Below are positions 34,557 to 43,625 of a stretch of 64,000 bases of DNA, in pieces. This stretch comes from Mycobacterium ostraviense (GTDB lineage Bacteria; Actinomycetota; Actinomycetes; Mycobacteriales; Mycobacteriaceae): the NCBI RefSeq assembly GCF_002705925.1, contig NZ_NKRE01000001.1, positions 2,201,960 through 2,265,959 on the forward strand. Direction: 5' to 3'. Made by a program: the position numbers and the translations under genes. The notes beneath the pieces were generated by a model. It saw only the letters and a list, made by a program, of their open reading frames with translations, searched no databases and was not told where the DNA came from. Each line of letters opens with the position of its first letter. The first letter of the stretch is position 1.

Positions 34557-34673
34557 ATGAGTCCGTTGATCGTGATATTTATGACGGCGCTCACGCCAGT
34601 CGCCGGGCTCGGTCTTGTGCAATTGCAAGCGCGCCTTGAGCGTTGGGACTACGAAAGGCACGCAGAAGACTGA
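34557..34673 (+). CDS. 38-residue mycobacterial microprotein
   Basis: TTGGAGGT at 34543-34550 is a good ribosome binding site for the ATG at 34557. The product is a short hydrophobic segment (PLIVIFMTALTPVAGLGLV) followed by QLQARLERWDYERHAED. I recall many tiny mycobacterial proteins with this same tail (LQARLERWDxERHxED), which makes chance unlikely despite the size. It is likely a single-span membrane microprotein with the acidic tail in the cytoplasm. Function is unknown. It stands alone between the acyltransferase gene and the convergent SGNH gene. Confidence 0.75.
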   Translation: MSPLIVIFMTALTPVAGLGLVQLQARLERWDYERHAED

Positions 34674-34726
34674 ACGGCGACACTCAACACCTTGTGCGGC
34701 TGACGGTTTGGACGAAATCAGCCCGC

Positions 34727-35482
34727 TCATCGAAGTAACTGCGCCCGAATGAGCGGTGCGATCTTGTCCGCCAGATATTGATGCCCGGCATCAGTGGGGT
34801 GCACGCCGTCAGCGCCGATCAACTCGGGCCTGTCCACAAACCAGCCGTCGCCGATCGGATCGACGAATGCTGCTCCCGCGGCGTGCGCCGCGGCGTTCAG
34901 CACATCACGAATCTGCAGCACCGAATCGGGGACCTCGGCGGTGGGCCACGGCGGCCCGATCACCAGCAACCTCGCCGACGGCGCCACGCGGCGTGCCAGA
35001 TCAAAAGTCCCGCCGGCCTTTCCGGCCAGCAGCTGCGGCTCGACGCCCTCATCGTTGCGCGAGCCGAAGAACACCACCAGCACATCGTCGGGCTTGACGG
35101 CCCTGGCGGTCAGATCCTCGAACACGCTGCCATGGTCACCGGACACCGCGTAACCGGCTCTGCCCTCGGCTGCCACATCGGCGGCAATCCGCTCACCGGT
35201 CCGAGCCAGCGCCTGCCAGGCGCGCGCCGTCCACGACGTGGAGCCCAGGCCTCCCTCGTCGGTGCCGGCGGTATAGGAGTCACCGATCACCGCGAGGTGG
35301 GTGAGCCGGAAATCCATGGTCAACGGGCGGTAGCCGGGGGTTGCCGGGGTTGCGCCGGCCATCAGAGTCAGACCAACGATGAACATGGCCACCCGACTCA
35401 CTACCAACCTCCGCTGGGATACGGCGTCGTCATCGTACGGGGAATCTAGGCGAACCCGCCGTCGACGCGCTGCAACCGTCAC
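34727..35482 (-). CDS. Secreted SGNH/GDSL-type hydrolase (Rv0518-like)
   Basis: 251 residues. An N-terminal membrane anchor or signal (RLVVSRVAMFIVGLTLMAG) precedes the SGNH domain with block I VIGDSYTAG (nucleophile Ser), a GSRND segment for block III, and the catalytic Asp/His pair in GADGVHPTDAGHQYL. These hydrolases remove or transfer acyl groups from extracytoplasmic glycans or lipids. The GTG at 35482 overlaps the stop of the acyltransferase gene (GTGA), so the two are coupled and probably act together, as the fused version at 32296 does in one chain. It matches Rv0518. Confidence 0.87.
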   Translation of the reverse strand: MTVAARRRRVRLDSPYDDDAVSQRRLVVSRVAMFIVGLTLMAGATPATPGYRPLTMDFRLTHLAVIGDSYTAGTDEGGLGSTSWTARAWQALARTGERIAADVAAEGRAGYAVSGDHGSVFEDLTARAVKPDDVLVVFFGSRNDEGVEPQLLAGKAGGTFDLARRVAPSARLLVIGPPWPTAEVPDSVLQIRDVLNAAAHAAGAAFVDPIGDGWFVDRPELIGADGVHPTDAGHQYLADKIAPLIRAQLLR

Positions 35483-36771
35483 ACCGCGCGGGCCGAAACC
35501 GCTTCCCGCGCACCGTCGATCGGATGAAGCGTGGCGCTTGCCGACTCAGCGGATTCGCTTTTCCGGGGCACTGCCCTTACATCTACCATCCTGCGCATCC
35601 AGCAGCGCGCGGGCTCCTCGACGAAGTGATACAGCAAGATCGAGGCACCCACGGCGATCGCGAGCAGGCCGATGATGTTCCATTTCCACGGGTTGTCCTG
35701 CGGCGTCAGATCGAATTGAAGAACGGCCCAACCCCACCCGGTGTGCACCAGCTCATGCACCATGTACAGGCAAAATGAGATTTGCCCGCCATAAACCATC
35801 AGTCGCGTCGACAGCAGTCCCGGCAGGCTGCCCAGGCCGACCGCCAGCGTGATCACCAGCGGGACAAACAGCACGTCGACCACGCCGCCGCTGTCCACGA
35901 CTCCGGTGATGGGATGCGCGTCCAGCCAGTACATGACGGCCACCATGACCGCAATCAGCAGCAGCGAAAGGTATCCGGCCACCCGGCGAGCACGATCGGA
36001 CAGCCGCAACCGGCGCACCGCGGCGCAGGCCAGCGCGCCCGCGATGAACTGTGTGACGATGCGCGGCAGCCAACTCCACGGCGTGTAGAACTGGCCGCTG
36101 GCCAGCAACAGCAGCACCGGCGGCAACGACGCGGCGAACGCCAGCAACATCAGGCTGCGGGCGCGGGTAGCGCGCTCCATCCGCAAGATCACCAGGATGA
36201 GCAGACCGAACAGCAGGTAGGCCAGCCATTCGGCGCTGATCGACCAGGCCGGACCGTCCCAACTGGACCCGTCGAAGAACGGCTGAAACCACAACTGCAC
36301 CAACAGGATCTGCCGCACATAGCTGATGGCGGTGAGATCTCTGACTTCCGGTAGCGGCACATGCCCCACGTGCAGGCTCAAGATCACCAGCAGTGCGGCC
36401 AGGTGCAAGGTGACCAGGTAGACCGGCCACACCCGGGCCAGCCGCAACCACAGGAAATGCACGGTGGCCCGGGTCGACCAGGACCGACCCATGCGGTCGA
36501 TGTAGTTCCAGGTCAGCACAAAACCACTGAGAATGAAGAACAGGTCGACGCGCTGCGCACCGCAGTTGAGCACCGGCGCGAGCGCATCATGGAAATCCGG
36601 CGACGCATCGCCCAGCATCGGCCGGAAGTGAAACAGCACGACCCACACCGCGGCGATGATGCGAAGTCCGGTCAGCGACTTGATCTCCCCGCGGATCTCA
36701 CCCCTGATGTCTGCGGTGATGTCTCCGGTGCGCACGACGCTCTTTCCGTCTGGACTCTGCTGTTTCGTCAT
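35479..36771 (-). CDS. Acyltransferase-3 membrane protein (Rv0517-like)
   Basis: 430 residues, about ten spans. Motifs of the acyltransferase-3 family: LTGLRIIAAVWVVLFHFRP at the first span, with the essential His, and FFILSGFVLTWNY in the second. It has no SGNH domain of its own. The gene immediately downstream encodes a separate SGNH protein and is translationally coupled to it, so the pair likely makes a two-component O-acyltransferase. It matches Rv0517. The polar first 30 residues are cytoplasmic. Confidence 0.92.
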   Translation of the reverse strand: MTKQQSPDGKSVVRTGDITADIRGEIRGEIKSLTGLRIIAAVWVVLFHFRPMLGDASPDFHDALAPVLNCGAQRVDLFFILSGFVLTWNYIDRMGRSWSTRATVHFLWLRLARVWPVYLVTLHLAALLVILSLHVGHVPLPEVRDLTAISYVRQILLVQLWFQPFFDGSSWDGPAWSISAEWLAYLLFGLLILVILRMERATRARSLMLLAFAASLPPVLLLLASGQFYTPWSWLPRIVTQFIAGALACAAVRRLRLSDRARRVAGYLSLLLIAVMVAVMYWLDAHPITGVVDSGGVVDVLFVPLVITLAVGLGSLPGLLSTRLMVYGGQISFCLYMVHELVHTGWGWAVLQFDLTPQDNPWKWNIIGLLAIAVGASILLYHFVEEPARCWMRRMVDVRAVPRKSESAESASATLHPIDGAREAVSARAV

Positions 36772-37142
36772 CCGATTGCCCGACTCCCGGCCCGCAAGCT
36801 CACGACGGGCGGCCGGTGCCGGTGCCCCAGCTCGCTACCAGGCGCGCATTGTCGTCGGGCGTACGCCTGCTGCTTCGGCTGGGCGGGCGACCCACCTATT
36901 GCCCAGCCCGCCGACTGGCGATGGGCAGCCATCGCAGCCTAACAGCGAGACGGTCCCGACGGCACGCGGCGCATCCTGGGAGGTTGCCGTGGGATACCGC
37001 CGCCAGCCGCGAGCGACGTTGCTGGAGGCTCGGCAAGTACCGCGAAAATCGCTCTTAGCAAAGAGTTAGACGCGGCTTTCGGTCTCCTTATGTTTGCGGG
37101 TTACCGTTGGGGCCCAGACTGCCACGGGGAGTGAGGCCGCTC
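36772..37142. promoter_or_regulatory. Divergent intergenic region with a possible SigF-type promoter for the anti-anti-sigma gene
   Basis: A 371-base spacer. Near the plus-strand gene, GGCTTT (37074-37079) and GGGTTA (37098-37103) with an 18-base spacer partly match the SigF consensus GGTTT-N15-17-GGGTA, 40 bases before the ATG. The -35 has one mismatch and the spacer is a base long, so this is weak. I see nothing else in the region. Confidence 0.35.
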
Positions 37143-37592
37143 ATGACTATCGCCGACGTCGCTGATCCGACGGGTCGACAGGGAAACTGGCTCTACGACT
37201 GCGCCGGCGCGCAGATTCGGGCGCACTGTCGTCACCTGGCCACGGTGCTGACCATCCGGGGAGACATCGACGCCGTCAACGTCGATGACGTCGGCACGTA
37301 CCTTCGGCGGTTCATCCTCGGGGATCACCCCGTGGTCGTCGACCTGAGCGGCGTCAGCTACTTCTCTGCGGCCGGCATCTCACTGTTGCAGATGCTCGAC
37401 GAGAACTGCCATGCCGCCGGTGTGCAATGGTCACTGGTCGCGAGCCCGGCCGTCCGCCAGCTGGTCGGCGACGACCGCGACGACGCACCGTTTCCGCTCA
37501 CCGGCTCCGTCCACGAGGCGCTTCGCGACCTGGCCGACGTCATCGTCAGCCGACGTCAGCTGGTCCTGCCACTGATCAAGAAGACGGCTTAG
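37143..37592 (+). CDS. STAS-domain anti-anti-sigma factor (Rv0516c-like)
   Basis: 149 residues, ATG 37143. The STAS core is visible: TVLTIRGDIDAVN, then VVVDLSGVSYFSAAGISLLQML, in which the Ser of YFSAAG is the position phosphorylated in SpoIIAA-type proteins. In M. tuberculosis Rv0516c (OprA) is phosphorylated by PknD at Thr2 and links osmotic stress to SigF; Thr2 is also present here (MT). It would bind anti-sigma factors. It is divergent from the acyltransferase gene, and its stop overlaps the convergent membrane-protein stop by four bases. Confidence 0.88.
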   Translation: MTIADVADPTGRQGNWLYDCAGAQIRAHCRHLATVLTIRGDIDAVNVDDVGTYLRRFILGDHPVVVDLSGVSYFSAAGISLLQMLDENCHAAGVQWSLVASPAVRQLVGDDRDDAPFPLTGSVHEALRDLADVIVSRRQLVLPLIKKTA

Positions 37593-37873
37593 TCGCCGGC
37601 AGGGGTGTCGACGGGGCCCTTGATCGGAGCTGGCCGGGCGCTGCGCCGCAACCTGACCGTCCCCACCACCGCGAGAATTCCGGCGACCGTCGCCAGCAAC
37701 AACGTCAGCACCAACAGCTGCGGGTGATAGACCACCGACACGGTGACCGGTTCCCCGTCTGCAACCGGGCCGACGGCCACCGTCGAGCGGGTGTGCAGCC
37801 AGCTTGCCGCGGTGGCCACCACCGCGGCGACCGCCCCGGCCAGCTCGGCCAACGCCCGTTGCCGGGCGGTCAT
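37589..37873 (-). CDS. Two-span membrane protein (Rv0514-like)
   Basis: 94 residues from ATG 37873, which overlaps the stop of the preceding gene (ATGA). Two hydrophobic segments, AELAGAVAAVVATAASWL and LLVLTLLLATVAGILAVVG, are joined by a polar external loop; the C-terminus is basic then ends in a short polar tail. Size and position match Rv0514, of unknown function. It is the last gene of the long hem transcript. The frame extending to 38347 belongs to the neighbouring genes and is rejected. Confidence 0.8.
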   Translation of the reverse strand: MTARQRALAELAGAVAAVVATAASWLHTRSTVAVGPVADGEPVTVSVVYHPQLLVLTLLLATVAGILAVVGTVRLRRSARPAPIKGPVDTPAGD

Positions 37874-38376
37874 CGCGCCGGCCCGGTGTCGTCGTCGTCG
37901 ACGTCCGCCTGGACAGGCTCGACGCGCTCGGTGACCAGTGGGGTCAGCGCGGCCCGCAGGTGACGATGCCGACGCGCCCAAGCCTGGGCGGTGCGCCCCC
38001 CGGTGAGCTTCAGACCGATGCCCACCCGGCCCCGCGGCACCCCGACCAGTTCGCCGAGCGCCCGCGCCGACTGCCACTTGGCCAACGGCTTGCCCGATGC
38101 CTCCGAATTCTCCGGCTCGGGAAACACCTTCACGATCTCGGACACCAGGATGGTCTCGGTGCCCTGCCGCAACGCGTCTTCGGTGAGCTCCACGGAGGTG
38201 TGGATGCGCGCCGCCTTCACTTGCACCGCCACGAACGCCGACACCATCACCAGGAAAATCGCCGGCGTCACCAGCCCAACCCCGCCGCCGCCGGACATTT
38301 CGATCAACATCATCGACACCGCCGCGACCGGGCCGGCCAACAGCCAATACCAGCTGGCACCGGGTTCGTAGAACAA
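37870..38376 (-). CDS. DUF3093-type membrane protein (Rv0513-like) with a damaged 5' end
   Basis: Two adjacent spans near the N-terminus (YWLLAGPVAAVSMMLIEM, VGLVTPAIFLVMVSAFVA) and a soluble domain match Rv0513. The longest frame starts only at a TTG (38376) inside the conserved PLFYEP segment and has no ribosome binding site. An ATG with GGAGG at ideal spacing lies at 38408, but it is one base out of frame: after it the conserved ISGDTKSKPLFYEP is read in the other frame. Restoring one base right after that ATG would join them. The gene is thus either frameshifted at codon 2 or affected by a sequence error. It overlaps the downstream gene (ATGA). Confidence 0.75.
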   Translation of the reverse strand: MFYEPGASWYWLLAGPVAAVSMMLIEMSGGGGVGLVTPAIFLVMVSAFVAVQVKAARIHTSVELTEDALRQGTETILVSEIVKVFPEPENSEASGKPLAKWQSARALGELVGVPRGRVGIGLKLTGGRTAQAWARRHRHLRAALTPLVTERVEPVQADVDDDDTGPAR

Positions 38377-38419
38377 CGGCTTGGATTTGGTGTCCCCGCT
38401 GATGTCATGGAAGCCTCCG

Positions 38420-39400
38420 TCACGAAAGCCAACCCGCCGCGTGGGCGGCCCAGTAGGTGAGCACGATATCGGCCCCGGCGCGCCGGATGCTGGTCAACGA
38501 TTCCAGCGCGGCGGCCCGTTCGTCGATCCAGTTGTGAGCCGCGGCCGCGCAAATCATCGCGTACTCCCCCGAGACCTGGTAGGCGGCCACCGGCACCGGC
38601 GAAGTGGCGGCCGCCGCAGACACGATGTCCAGGTACCCCATCGCCGGTTTGACCATCACGATGTCGGCGCCCTCCTGCAAATCCAGGTCGATTTCGCGCA
38701 GCGCCTCCCGCGCGTTGCCCGGCTCCTGCTGGTAGCTGCGCCGGTCGCCGGACAGGCTGCAGCCCACCGCATCGCGGAAGGGGCCGTAGAACGCCGAGGC
38801 GAACTTCGCGGCGTAGGCCAGGATCACCACGTCGGTATAGCCGGCAGCGTCCAGGCCGTCGCGGATAGCGCCCACCTGGCCGTCCATCATCCCACTCGGG
38901 CCCACCACGTGGGCACCCGAGTCTGCTTGTGCCACAGCCAATTCCACGTAGCGAGCCACGGTGGCGTCGTTATCGACCCGGCCGCGCTCGTCGAGGACAC
39001 CGCAGTGCCCGTGGTCGGTGAACTCGTCCAGGCAGGTGTCGGCCATCAACACCGTCGCGTTGCCGAGATCCTTGGCCAGGTCCCGAAGCGCGACATTGAG
39101 GATGCCGTCCGGGTCGGTGCCGGCCGAACCGATAGCGTCCTTTGCCTGGTCCCGGGGGACGCCGAACAGCATCAGCCCGCCCACTCCGGCGGCGACCGCG
39201 TCGGCGGCGGCGCCGCGCAGCGAATCACGGGTGTGTTGCACCACGCCCGGCATTGAAGGGATGGGTCGCGATTCCGATATACCGTCGGCGACGAACATCG
39301 GTAGCACCAAATGCCTTGGCTCCAAGGAGGTTTGCGCCACCAAACGACGCATCGCTGGGGTTGAGCGGAGCCGGCGTGGCCGCTGCCGCGGGGAGCTCAT
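38420..39400 (-). CDS. hemB: Delta-aminolevulinic acid dehydratase HemB (porphobilinogen synthase)
   Basis: 326 residues. Condenses two 5-aminolevulinates into porphobilinogen. Both active-site lysines are present: AYAAKFASAFYGPF and MVKPAMGYLD (Schiff-base Lys). The allosteric Mg-type metal site, rather than the zinc Cys triad, fits the sequence MADTCLDEFTDHGHCG. It matches Rv0512 over its length. The ATG 39400 is chosen because the 87-residue upstream extension of the frame overlaps hemD and lacks family similarity. Fourth gene of hemA-hemC-hemD-hemB. Confidence 0.97.
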   Translation of the reverse strand: MSSPRQRPRRLRSTPAMRRLVAQTSLEPRHLVLPMFVADGISESRPIPSMPGVVQHTRDSLRGAAADAVAAGVGGLMLFGVPRDQAKDAIGSAGTDPDGILNVALRDLAKDLGNATVLMADTCLDEFTDHGHCGVLDERGRVDNDATVARYVELAVAQADSGAHVVGPSGMMDGQVGAIRDGLDAAGYTDVVILAYAAKFASAFYGPFRDAVGCSLSGDRRSYQQEPGNAREALREIDLDLQEGADIVMVKPAMGYLDIVSAAAATSPVPVAAYQVSGEYAMICAAAAHNWIDERAAALESLTSIRRAGADIVLTYWAAHAAGWLS

Positions 39401-39455
39401 GCGCGGCGACCCACTGCGCCCGGCTCCGCCGCGCTTGCGATCACCGCGGAGACCA

Positions 39456-41129
39456 CTAGCGCCTGCGGCTCTTCTTGCGCGGCGGCGGCAGCGCGCCCTC
39501 GGCGCGCAATCGGGCGGCATGTTCGGCCAGGGCGTCGACCAGCGGACCCACCGCGGCGGTCTCCGGCTGAACATCCACCCGAAGCCCGAATTCGGCGGCG
39601 GTCTCGGCCGTCTTGGGGCCGATGCAGGCGATGATGGTGCGCGCGTGCGGCTTACCGGCAATGCCGACCAGGTTGCGCACGGTGGAACTCGAGGTGAAGC
39701 ACACCGCGTCGAAACCGCCCGTCTTGATCATTTCGCGGGTGGCCGCCGGCGGCGGCGCGGCCCGCACGGTCCGGTAGGCGGTGACGTCCTCGATTTCCCA
39801 GCCACGTTCGCGCAGTCCCTCGGCCAGCGTTTCGGTGGCGATGTCGGCGCGCGGCAGCAGGACCCGGTTGACCGGGTCGAAAATGCTGTCATACGGCGGG
39901 AATTCGTCGAGCAGACCCATCGACGACTGCTCGCCGGACGGCACCAGCTCGGGACTGATCCCGAAGGCACGAACCCGGTCGGCGGTCGACTCGCCGACAC
40001 AAGCGATCTTGACCCCGGAGAACGCCCGCGCATCCAGACCGAATTCGCCGAATTTCTCCCAGACGGCCCGCACCGCGTTGGTCGAGGTGAACACCACCCA
40101 TTGGAACCGGCCATCAACCAGGCCCTTGACGGCGCGTTCCATCTGCGCGGGGCTGCGCGGCGGTTCGACGGCAATGGTCGGCACCTCGACCGGCAGCGCC
40201 CCGTAGGACGTCAACCGCTCGCTCATCTCGCCGGCCTGGTCCTTGGTGCGGGGCACCAGCACCGTCCAGCCGTACAGCGCCCGGCTCTCCCACCAGTTCA
40301 GCTTGCCCCGGTTGCTCACGGTCTTGCCGATGGTCACCACCAGCGGCCCGGCGAACGGGCCAGCGGGGTCGGCGCCGCCCAGGATGGCCGGATCGGTCAG
40401 TCCCTGCAGCGTGGTTTCGACGGAGCGCTGCTGGCAGGTGGTGCCGTGCGCGGTGACCACGCACGGTGTCGTGTCGGCCAGCTCGTGGTCGAGCAGGGTG
40501 CGTGCGGCGTCGGCCAGATGCGACGCGGTCGCCTGCAGGATCAGCGGTCCGGGGGCGGCGGCCAGCGCGTCCCAGTCGGTGTCATCGAGTTCGCCGCGCA
40601 CGTCGGCCACCGTGTGCGAGGAGCCCAGCGGCAGCCCGGCATAGGTCGGGACCGCGCTGGTGGCGGCCAGCCCGGGCACGACCTCGAAGTGCAGGTGGGT
40701 GCGTGCCACGGCGTTCACCTCGGTGATCACCGCGTCCACCGACAACGGGTCGCCGGCCACCAGCCGCACCACGTCGGCACCCGAACGGGCCTCGGCGGTC
40801 AGCGTCTTGGCCACATCGGCGGGTTCGCCCAGCGCCGGGCGGATGTCGGGGCCGCTCGAGACTACCGCCGGGGCGCTCGGGGCGGACTCTCCCGCAGCCA
40901 CGCCGACGTTCTCCCCCGCATGGGCGGCAGCCGGCGCCGGCCCGGATACCGGTGGCAGGTCCTTGCCGATCAGCGCCAGCACCGGTTCGGGTACATCGGG
41001 GTCGGTGAACACCAGAGCGGCGTTCGCCAACACCGCGGCAGCCCGTGTGGTCAGCAGACCCGGGTCGCCGGGACCAGAACCCACGAAAGTGATGCGGCCC
41101 GGAGTCGGCTTACGCCCTCGCGTCATCAT
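39456..41129 (-). CDS. hemD: Bifunctional uroporphyrinogen-III methyltransferase-like / uroporphyrinogen-III synthase HemD
   Basis: 557 residues, twice the length of a single HemD. Residues 1-250 resemble a CobA/SUMT methyltransferase (GRITFVGSGPGDPGLLTTRA, VVRLVAGDPL) and residues 270-540 are uroporphyrinogen-III synthase (GWTVLVPRTKDQAGEMSERL, VVFTSTNAV). This fusion is standard in mycobacteria (Rv0511). It closes hydroxymethylbilane to uroporphyrinogen III and may methylate it toward precorrin-2. Start: ATG 41129 (or 41126) has GGGAG just upstream and matches the start I recall for the family; the GTG at 41150 would overlap hemC by eight bases. Confidence 0.93.
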   Translation of the reverse strand: MMTRGRKPTPGRITFVGSGPGDPGLLTTRAAAVLANAALVFTDPDVPEPVLALIGKDLPPVSGPAPAAAHAGENVGVAAGESAPSAPAVVSSGPDIRPALGEPADVAKTLTAEARSGADVVRLVAGDPLSVDAVITEVNAVARTHLHFEVVPGLAATSAVPTYAGLPLGSSHTVADVRGELDDTDWDALAAAPGPLILQATASHLADAARTLLDHELADTTPCVVTAHGTTCQQRSVETTLQGLTDPAILGGADPAGPFAGPLVVTIGKTVSNRGKLNWWESRALYGWTVLVPRTKDQAGEMSERLTSYGALPVEVPTIAVEPPRSPAQMERAVKGLVDGRFQWVVFTSTNAVRAVWEKFGEFGLDARAFSGVKIACVGESTADRVRAFGISPELVPSGEQSSMGLLDEFPPYDSIFDPVNRVLLPRADIATETLAEGLRERGWEIEDVTAYRTVRAAPPPAATREMIKTGGFDAVCFTSSSTVRNLVGIAGKPHARTIIACIGPKTAETAAEFGLRVDVQPETAAVGPLVDALAEHAARLRAEGALPPPRKKSRRR

Positions 41130-41142
41130 TGTCGCTCCCACG

Positions 41143-42105
41143 TCACTCAAATTTTTCCTTGCGCGGGTCTTGCCGCGCTCCCCACATCAGTTCTCGAGCA
41201 CCCAGTTCGAACAGCTCTGCGGCGACCGAGAGCCCCAGCTCCCGTGCCCGACCGGAGGTGCCGACGCCGGACGCGCGGATCACGTCGGATCCGTCCAGCG
41301 CCGCCACGCAGCCGCGCAGCGACAGCTCTTCGAAGACCCGCCCCTCCTCATCGATGGACTCGACCACCTCGGCGATCGCGCCCACCGGTGCCGAGCAACC
41401 GGCCTCCAGTTCGGCCAGCAGGGCTCGTTCCGCGGTGACCGCCGCTCGCGTGTCGGCATCGTCCAGCTCCGCCAGCACTGCCGCCAACCGGTGGTCAGCT
41501 GCGCGGCATTCGACGGCGAGCGCGCCTTGCGCCGGCGCTGGCAACATCTGCACGGGCTCCAACGTCTCGGTGACATCATCGAGGCGGCCCAGCCGGGCCA
41601 GACCTGCCCGGGCCACCACGATGGCGTCAAGATCACCACTGCTTACCCTGTTCAACCTGGTATCTAGGTTGCCTCTTAGGGGGCGGATTTCCAAACCGAG
41701 ACCCAATGCTCTAAGCTGTGCGGCCCGCCGCGGGGAGGAGGTGCCGACCAGCGATCCGGCCGGCAACTCCCCAAGCACCAGCCCGTCGCGGGCCACCACC
41801 GCATCGCGGGGATCGTTGCGCGGCGGTATCGCCGCGATCGTGAACCTCGGATCTTCGGCGGTGGGCAAATCCTTGTGCGAGTGCACGGCCGCGTCGACGC
41901 GACCGTCTTCGATGGCCTCACGCAACGCGGTCGTGAAGACGCCCACCCCGAGCGTCTCGATCGGCGCTGACGACCGGTCGCCGGCGGTGCTGATGGTCAC
42001 CAACTCGGCCGGGTGGCCGTTGGCGATGAGCGCGTCTCTGACCGTCGCGGCCTGGGTGGTGGCCAGCAAACTGCCCCGGGTACCTATCCGGATCACGTGT
42101 GACAA
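41143..42105 (-). CDS. hemC: Hydroxymethylbilane synthase (porphobilinogen deaminase) HemC
   Basis: 320 residues from a TTG at 42105; GTG 42096 would give 317 and starts exactly at the conserved [12 protein letters not shown]. Polymerises four porphobilinogens to hydroxymethylbilane. The dipyrromethane-cofactor Cys is in [11 protein letters not shown], and the arginine-rich loop is [16 protein letters not shown]. The C-terminus carries about ten extra residues ([10 protein letters not shown]) beyond the end I recall for the M. tuberculosis enzyme. It starts five bases after the hemA stop and is followed by hemD. Confidence 0.95.
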   Translation of the reverse strand: MSHVIRIGTRGSLLATTQAATVRDALIANGHPAELVTISTAGDRSSAPIETLGVGVFTTALREAIEDGRVDAAVHSHKDLPTAEDPRFTIAAIPPRNDPRDAVVARDGLVLGELPAGSLVGTSSPRRAAQLRALGLGLEIRPLRGNLDTRLNRVSSGDLDAIVVARAGLARLGRLDDVTETLEPVQMLPAPAQGALAVECRAADHRLAAVLAELDDADTRAAVTAERALLAELEAGCSAPVGAIAEVVESIDEEGRVFEELSLRGCVAALDGSDVIRASGVGTSGRARELGLSVAAELFELGARELMWGARQDPRKEKFE

Positions 42106-42109
42106 TCAG

Positions 42110-43516
42110 CTACTCGCCAAACGGGTTCCGGTCGTGCGGCAGATCACCGGGATGCATGCCCGCGTCGAATCCGCTGGACACCGCCGGCAGTTCGCCTGCG
42201 GTGGCGACGGCAGCTACGGAGTTTATGGCAGTCTGATCGAGTTCGAAAAGCTCGCGCAGTGCCTCGGCGTAGCTGTCGCCGCCGGGAGCGCTGGCCAGTT
42301 GCTTGATCCGCACCGTGGGCGCGTGCAGCAATTTGTCCACCACCCGCCGCACCGTGCGGGCCACCTCTTCCCGCTCGGCGCGCTCCAGCCCGGGGAGCCG
42401 GTTCTCCAGGCGCAGCAACTCGGCCTCGACCACCTCGGCGGCGCGCTGGCGCAACGCGGTGACCGTCGGCGTCACCTCCGCCATCCGCTGCCCAACCAGG
42501 TAGGCGGCAACTTCGGCGGCGACGATGTGGCGGGCGGCGTCGACGTCGGCCGCCGTGGCGTGGGCCGACGGCTCGTGTTGGACGCGGTCCACGTCGACGA
42601 CCCAGACGCCCGGCAGGCCGGCTACCGCCGGATCGACGTCGCGGGGCATCCCCAGATCGCAGATGACCAGCGGCTGCGTCTCTTCGTCTCGGCGGGCTTG
42701 AGCCAGCGCGTGGTGCACGTCGGCCAGCGAAACCACCGGACTCACCGCTCCGGTGCAGCTGACCACCACGTCGGCATCGGACAGCGCCTCGGCCAGGCGA
42801 TCGAGTCTCATCACCTCGGCCGGTACGCCCGCTCCGCGGACCTTGCCCGCCAGCCGCTGCGCCCGCGGCAACGAGCGGTTGAGCACACGGATCCGCCCGA
42901 TACCGGCCCGAGTCAGGTGTGCGGACGACAGCGCACCCATCGCCCCGGCGCCGACCACCACGGCGGTCTTGGCCTCCAGCCCGCCCAGGTGCCGTTCGGC
43001 GATGCCCAGGGCGACTGACACCACGGAAGCACCGGCAGCGTCGATTCCGGTTTCGGAGTGCACCCGTTTGCCCACCGACAGCGCCCGCTGGGCCAGTTCG
43101 TGCAACACCCGGCCGACGCTGCGGTTCGCCTCGGCGGCGGCATACGAGCGGCGCACCTGGCCCAGCACCTGCTGCTCGCCGATCACGGCCGAATCCAGAC
43201 CGCTGGCCACCGCGAACAGGTGCTCGACGGCGGCCTCGCTGTAGCGGACGTAGGCGTGTCTGGTCAGGTCACCCATCGACATGCCGGAGTGTTCGGAAAG
43301 CACCTGGCCGATCACCGACAGGCCGCCGTGAAACGCCTCCACCACCGCATACACCTCGACGCGGTTACACGTCGACAGCACCATGGCCTCGGTGACCAGC
43401 GGTGATTCCAAAACCTTGTCGACGATCTTGACTTGCTCGGATTCGTCGATGCTGAGTTGTTCCAAAACGGAAACCGGCGCGCTGCGGTGCGAAACCCCGA
43501 AGAGCAGGATGCTCAC
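42110..43516 (-). CDS. hemA: Glutamyl-tRNA reductase HemA
   Basis: 468 residues, GTG start. First step of the C5 haem pathway: NADPH-dependent reduction of glutamyl-tRNA to glutamate-1-semialdehyde, which HemL (13717-15048) converts to aminolevulinate. The catalytic Cys50 is in STCNRVEVY; the NADPH Rossmann motif is VVGAGAMG; the C-terminal dimerisation helix is also present ([17 protein letters not shown]). It matches Rv0509. First gene of the core hem operon; an upstream promoter candidate lies at 43569-43598. Confidence 0.96.
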   Translation of the reverse strand: MSILLFGVSHRSAPVSVLEQLSIDESEQVKIVDKVLESPLVTEAMVLSTCNRVEVYAVVEAFHGGLSVIGQVLSEHSGMSMGDLTRHAYVRYSEAAVEHLFAVASGLDSAVIGEQQVLGQVRRSYAAAEANRSVGRVLHELAQRALSVGKRVHSETGIDAAGASVVSVALGIAERHLGGLEAKTAVVVGAGAMGALSSAHLTRAGIGRIRVLNRSLPRAQRLAGKVRGAGVPAEVMRLDRLAEALSDADVVVSCTGAVSPVVSLADVHHALAQARRDEETQPLVICDLGMPRDVDPAVAGLPGVWVVDVDRVQHEPSAHATAADVDAARHIVAAEVAAYLVGQRMAEVTPTVTALRQRAAEVVEAELLRLENRLPGLERAEREEVARTVRRVVDKLLHAPTVRIKQLASAPGGDSYAEALRELFELDQTAINSVAAVATAGELPAVSSGFDAGMHPGDLPHDRNPFGE

Positions 43517-43568
43517 GGCAGCATCACCTGGCCCGCTCCCTTGCGCGTTGAGAAGTGAACTGCTTTCT

Positions 43569-43598
43569 ACGGTAGACGCTTGTCAGGTGGGCCACCAA
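43569..43598 (-). promoter_or_regulatory. Possible SigA-type promoter upstream of hemA
   Basis: On the minus strand TTGGTG (43598-43593) and TACCGT (43574-43569) with an 18-base spacer fit TTGACA/TANNNT with a good -10. It lies about 53 bases before the hemA GTG. Hexamer matches of this kind arise by chance. Confidence 0.3.
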
Positions 43599-43625
43599 AT
43601 AATTGAGCGACCTGCCAGCGCCTTC

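Noticed and set aside
39142..41438. Long plus-strand frames opposite hemB/hemD
   Set aside because: Shadow of high-GC coding sequence. HemB and HemD match their families along their length.
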